Positions 62,560-64,000 of a stretch of 64,000 bases of DNA are shown piece after piece. Source of the stretch: Pseudomonas fluorescens (GTDB lineage: Bacteria > Pseudomonadota > Gammaproteobacteria > Pseudomonadales > Pseudomonadaceae). Location of the stretch: NCBI RefSeq assembly GCF_000968015.1, contig NZ_LACH01000014.1, positions 109,582-173,581 of the forward strand, in the 5' to 3' direction. Each line of letters begins with the position of its first letter. Within the stretch, counting starts at the first letter, position 1. A program made the position numbers and the translations under genes. The notes beneath the pieces are model-generated. The model searched no databases. It was not told the DNA's origin and worked only from the letters and a program-made list of their open reading frames with translations.

Positions 62560-62587
62560 GGGCGTCAGCAGCCGCGCAACATGACTA

Positions 62588-63409
62588 TCAGGACTTTTGG
62601 GCTTTCTCGTACAGCGGCATGACTTTCGGAATCGCCGCCTGCAACGAAGCAATACGACTCGACGATGCCGGGTGAGTGCTCATGAACTCCGGCGGCGAAC
62701 CTTCCGAGGCCTTGGTCATCTTGTTCCACAAGGTGATCGCGGCGTTCGGGTTGTAACCGGCGCGAGCGGCCAGTTCCAGGCCGATCAAGTCCGCCTCGTT
62801 TTCATTGGCGCGACTGTTGGGCAAGGTCATGCCGTAGTTGGCCACGGTATCGGCCAGTGCCAGGCTGTCCTGACCCAGACCGAACAAGGCACCGGCGCCC
62901 TGCTTGGCCATTTCGATGCCGTAAGCCTTGGACATCGCTTCACGACCATGCTCGCGCAGGGCGTGGGCGATTTCGTGGCCCATGATCGCGGCGATCTCAT
63001 CGTCGGTCAGTTGAAGGCTGTCGATCAGGCCCGTGTAGAAAATGATCTTGCCGCCAGGCCCGCAGTTGGCGTTGAGTTCGTCGCTCTTGATCAGGTTGAC
63101 TTCCCATTTCCATTGGGCCGAATCCGGACGGAAAACCGGGGCCTGGGCAATCAGTCGGTCGGCAATCGCCTGGACACGTTTGGCCTCGTTACTGGTCTTG
63201 TCCAGCACGCCTTTGGTGTTCGCCTCACCGACAGTCTTTTGGTAAGACTGGGCGTACATCTGGTTGACCTCGTCGGTCGACAGCATGCTGAACATGTACT
63301 GTTTACGCTCAACGCCTACCGCGCCCCCGCTGGTGGTATTGACCGACTGACAACCGGCGAGCAGCAGACTTGCGCTCAGCGCACACACAACCAATGTCTT
63401 GTTCATCAA
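62588..63409 (-). CDS. M48-family lipoprotein metalloprotease (LoiP-like)
   Basis: This is a 273-residue outer-membrane lipoprotein with lipobox LLAGC near residue 20. The zinc motif HEIAH (145-149) and the third ligand in NENEADLIGLE near 206 mark the protease. The family includes E. coli LoiP and BepA, which degrade or assist misfolded outer-membrane proteins. ATG 63409 or 63406 can start it. Confidence 0.93.
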   Translation of the reverse strand: MMNKTLVVCALSASLLLAGCQSVNTTSGGAVGVERKQYMFSMLSTDEVNQMYAQSYQKTVGEANTKGVLDKTSNEAKRVQAIADRLIAQAPVFRPDSAQWKWEVNLIKSDELNANCGPGGKIIFYTGLIDSLQLTDDEIAAIMGHEIAHALREHGREAMSKAYGIEMAKQGAGALFGLGQDSLALADTVANYGMTLPNSRANENEADLIGLELAARAGYNPNAAITLWNKMTKASEGSPPEFMSTHPASSSRIASLQAAIPKVMPLYEKAQKS

Positions 63410-63678
63410 AAAAACCCCTTAAAACATGCCGCGTATCCTAGGCGTGGAATTGTATCGACGCCAGATACAACAGAGGTGTAGACGCTCATTTCAGACAAAG
63501 CTCTCATGGGCGTAGAAAAAAATTCACATAACGGCGCCCACGCGATCGATAACGGCCCGCAATGATTCGTTTGCGACATCGCCCCCTCCAAAACAGCCAA
63601 TTCGCCAACCTCCGCTCATGGCCATCGCCCCCCCTGCCGATACAGCACCGCAGACGTCCTCTTGCGTGCGGAGCACCC

Positions 63679-64000
63679 ATGAAATTCAAGTCCATCCAGT
63701 TTTCCGTGGCGGCCCTCGCCGGCGCCATCGTTCTTAGTGTCGTGGCAGCTCTGGTGCTGTACGCGTTGTTTTCCGGCGCACGGACACAAGACATGGTCCA
63801 GCAGCGGACCCAGGCACAATTTGAGCAAGTCATCGAACAACGCCTGACGTCACTGGCGCAAACCCAGGTCAGCCAGATCCAGCGCGAGCTCGAAGCGCCA
63901 CTGCTGATTGCCGGCGGACTGGTGCGAGTCAACGCATTGATTGGCACACCGGGCGCCGATGGCCAGCCACAGTTGAACCTGAGCCGTGAGCAATTGATCA
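63679..64000 (+). CDS. Methyl-accepting chemotaxis protein, 5' part
   Basis: The frame is open from ATG 63679 (GGAG five bases before) to the window edge, about 107 residues. A TM helix at about residues 7-31 (FSVAALAGAIVLSVVAALVL) is followed by a periplasmic segment beginning FSGARTQDMVQQRTQ, with a helical Gln-rich stretch and APLLIAGGLVRV. This is the start of a dCache-type chemoreceptor; the signalling domain lies outside the window. The ligand cannot be deduced. Confidence 0.78.
   Translation, partial: MKFKSIQFSVAALAGAIVLSVVAALVLYALFSGARTQDMVQQRTQAQFEQVIEQRLTSLAQTQVSQIQRELEAPLLIAGGLVRVNALIGTPGADGQPQLNLSREQLI

Overview
The window is chromosomal DNA of a fluorescent-group Pseudomonas (P. 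fluorescens / P. putida lineage). The evidence is high-GC codon usage, the gammaproteobacterial division and cell-wall order from mraZ to lpxC, a bacterial type A RNase P RNA, an rplM-rpsI-petABC-sspAB block, and many intergenic Pseudomonas REP-type palindromes built on GTGGGAGCGAGC-like units. I see no transposase, phage, plasmid, tRNA, rRNA or CRISPR array. Almost everything looks like core genome.

Layout. 1-6.6 kb: a possible gene tail, then a MexMN-like RND efflux operon (adaptor, pump, response regulator, sensor kinase) without an outer-membrane factor. 6.6-10.3 kb: a repeat-rich spacer, a small secreted protein, an OprD-type porin and a membrane diguanylate cyclase. 10.3-28.2 kb, minus strand: the complete division and cell-wall cluster mraZ-rsmH-ftsL-ftsI-murE-murF-mraY-murD-ftsW-murG-murC-ddlB-ftsQ-ftsA-ftsZ-lpxC. 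Neighbours overlap or nearly touch from mraZ to ftsA. One sigma70-like promoter precedes it, with three MraZ boxes at the predicted start of transcription. 28.5-28.9 kb: rnpB. 28.9-33.5 kb: rsmI (minus) divergent from lpoA-yraN-SIS protein-BON lipoprotein, the E. coli lpoA-yraN-diaA-dolP order. 33.6-38.5 kb, minus: rplM-rpsI, petABC (cytochrome bc1) and sspAB. 38.7-46.1 kb: aldo/keto reductase, acyl-CoA dehydrogenase, GlxA-type regulator, zapE, trpS, an alpha/beta hydrolase and zapG. 46.4-51.7 kb: OmpA-like lipoprotein, metallo-beta-lactamase-fold hydrolase, an orphan PP2C-like phosphatase and a MalT-like LuxR regulator. 52.1-57.4 kb, minus: DUF1329, DUF1302 and an acyl-CoA ligase, probably one lipid or ester utilisation module with the MalT-like regulator. 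57.8-64 kb: a GT2 glycosyltransferase, LysE exporter, D-2-hydroxyacid dehydrogenase, rsmC, a riboswitch-controlled TMEM165/GDT1 cation transporter, an M48 lipoprotein protease and the 5' end of a chemoreceptor gene.

The strongest non-coding signals are: (i) the yybP-ykoY (manganese) riboswitch before the TMEM165/GDT1 gene, where I can trace P1, a competing anti-P1 hairpin and a possible pairing of the P1 5' strand with the ribosome binding site; (ii) the MraZ operator; (iii) a large two-tier hairpin plus U-tract directly upstream of sspA; (iv) a palindrome upstream of the efflux operon that could be the response-regulator site. No clearly new multigene system is evident. The best candidates for novelty are the orphan PP2C gene, the DUF1302/DUF1329/ligase/LuxR module, and TrpS with a DUF1508-like C-terminal extension. 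All functions are inferred from reading protein and DNA sequence by eye; no database search was run.
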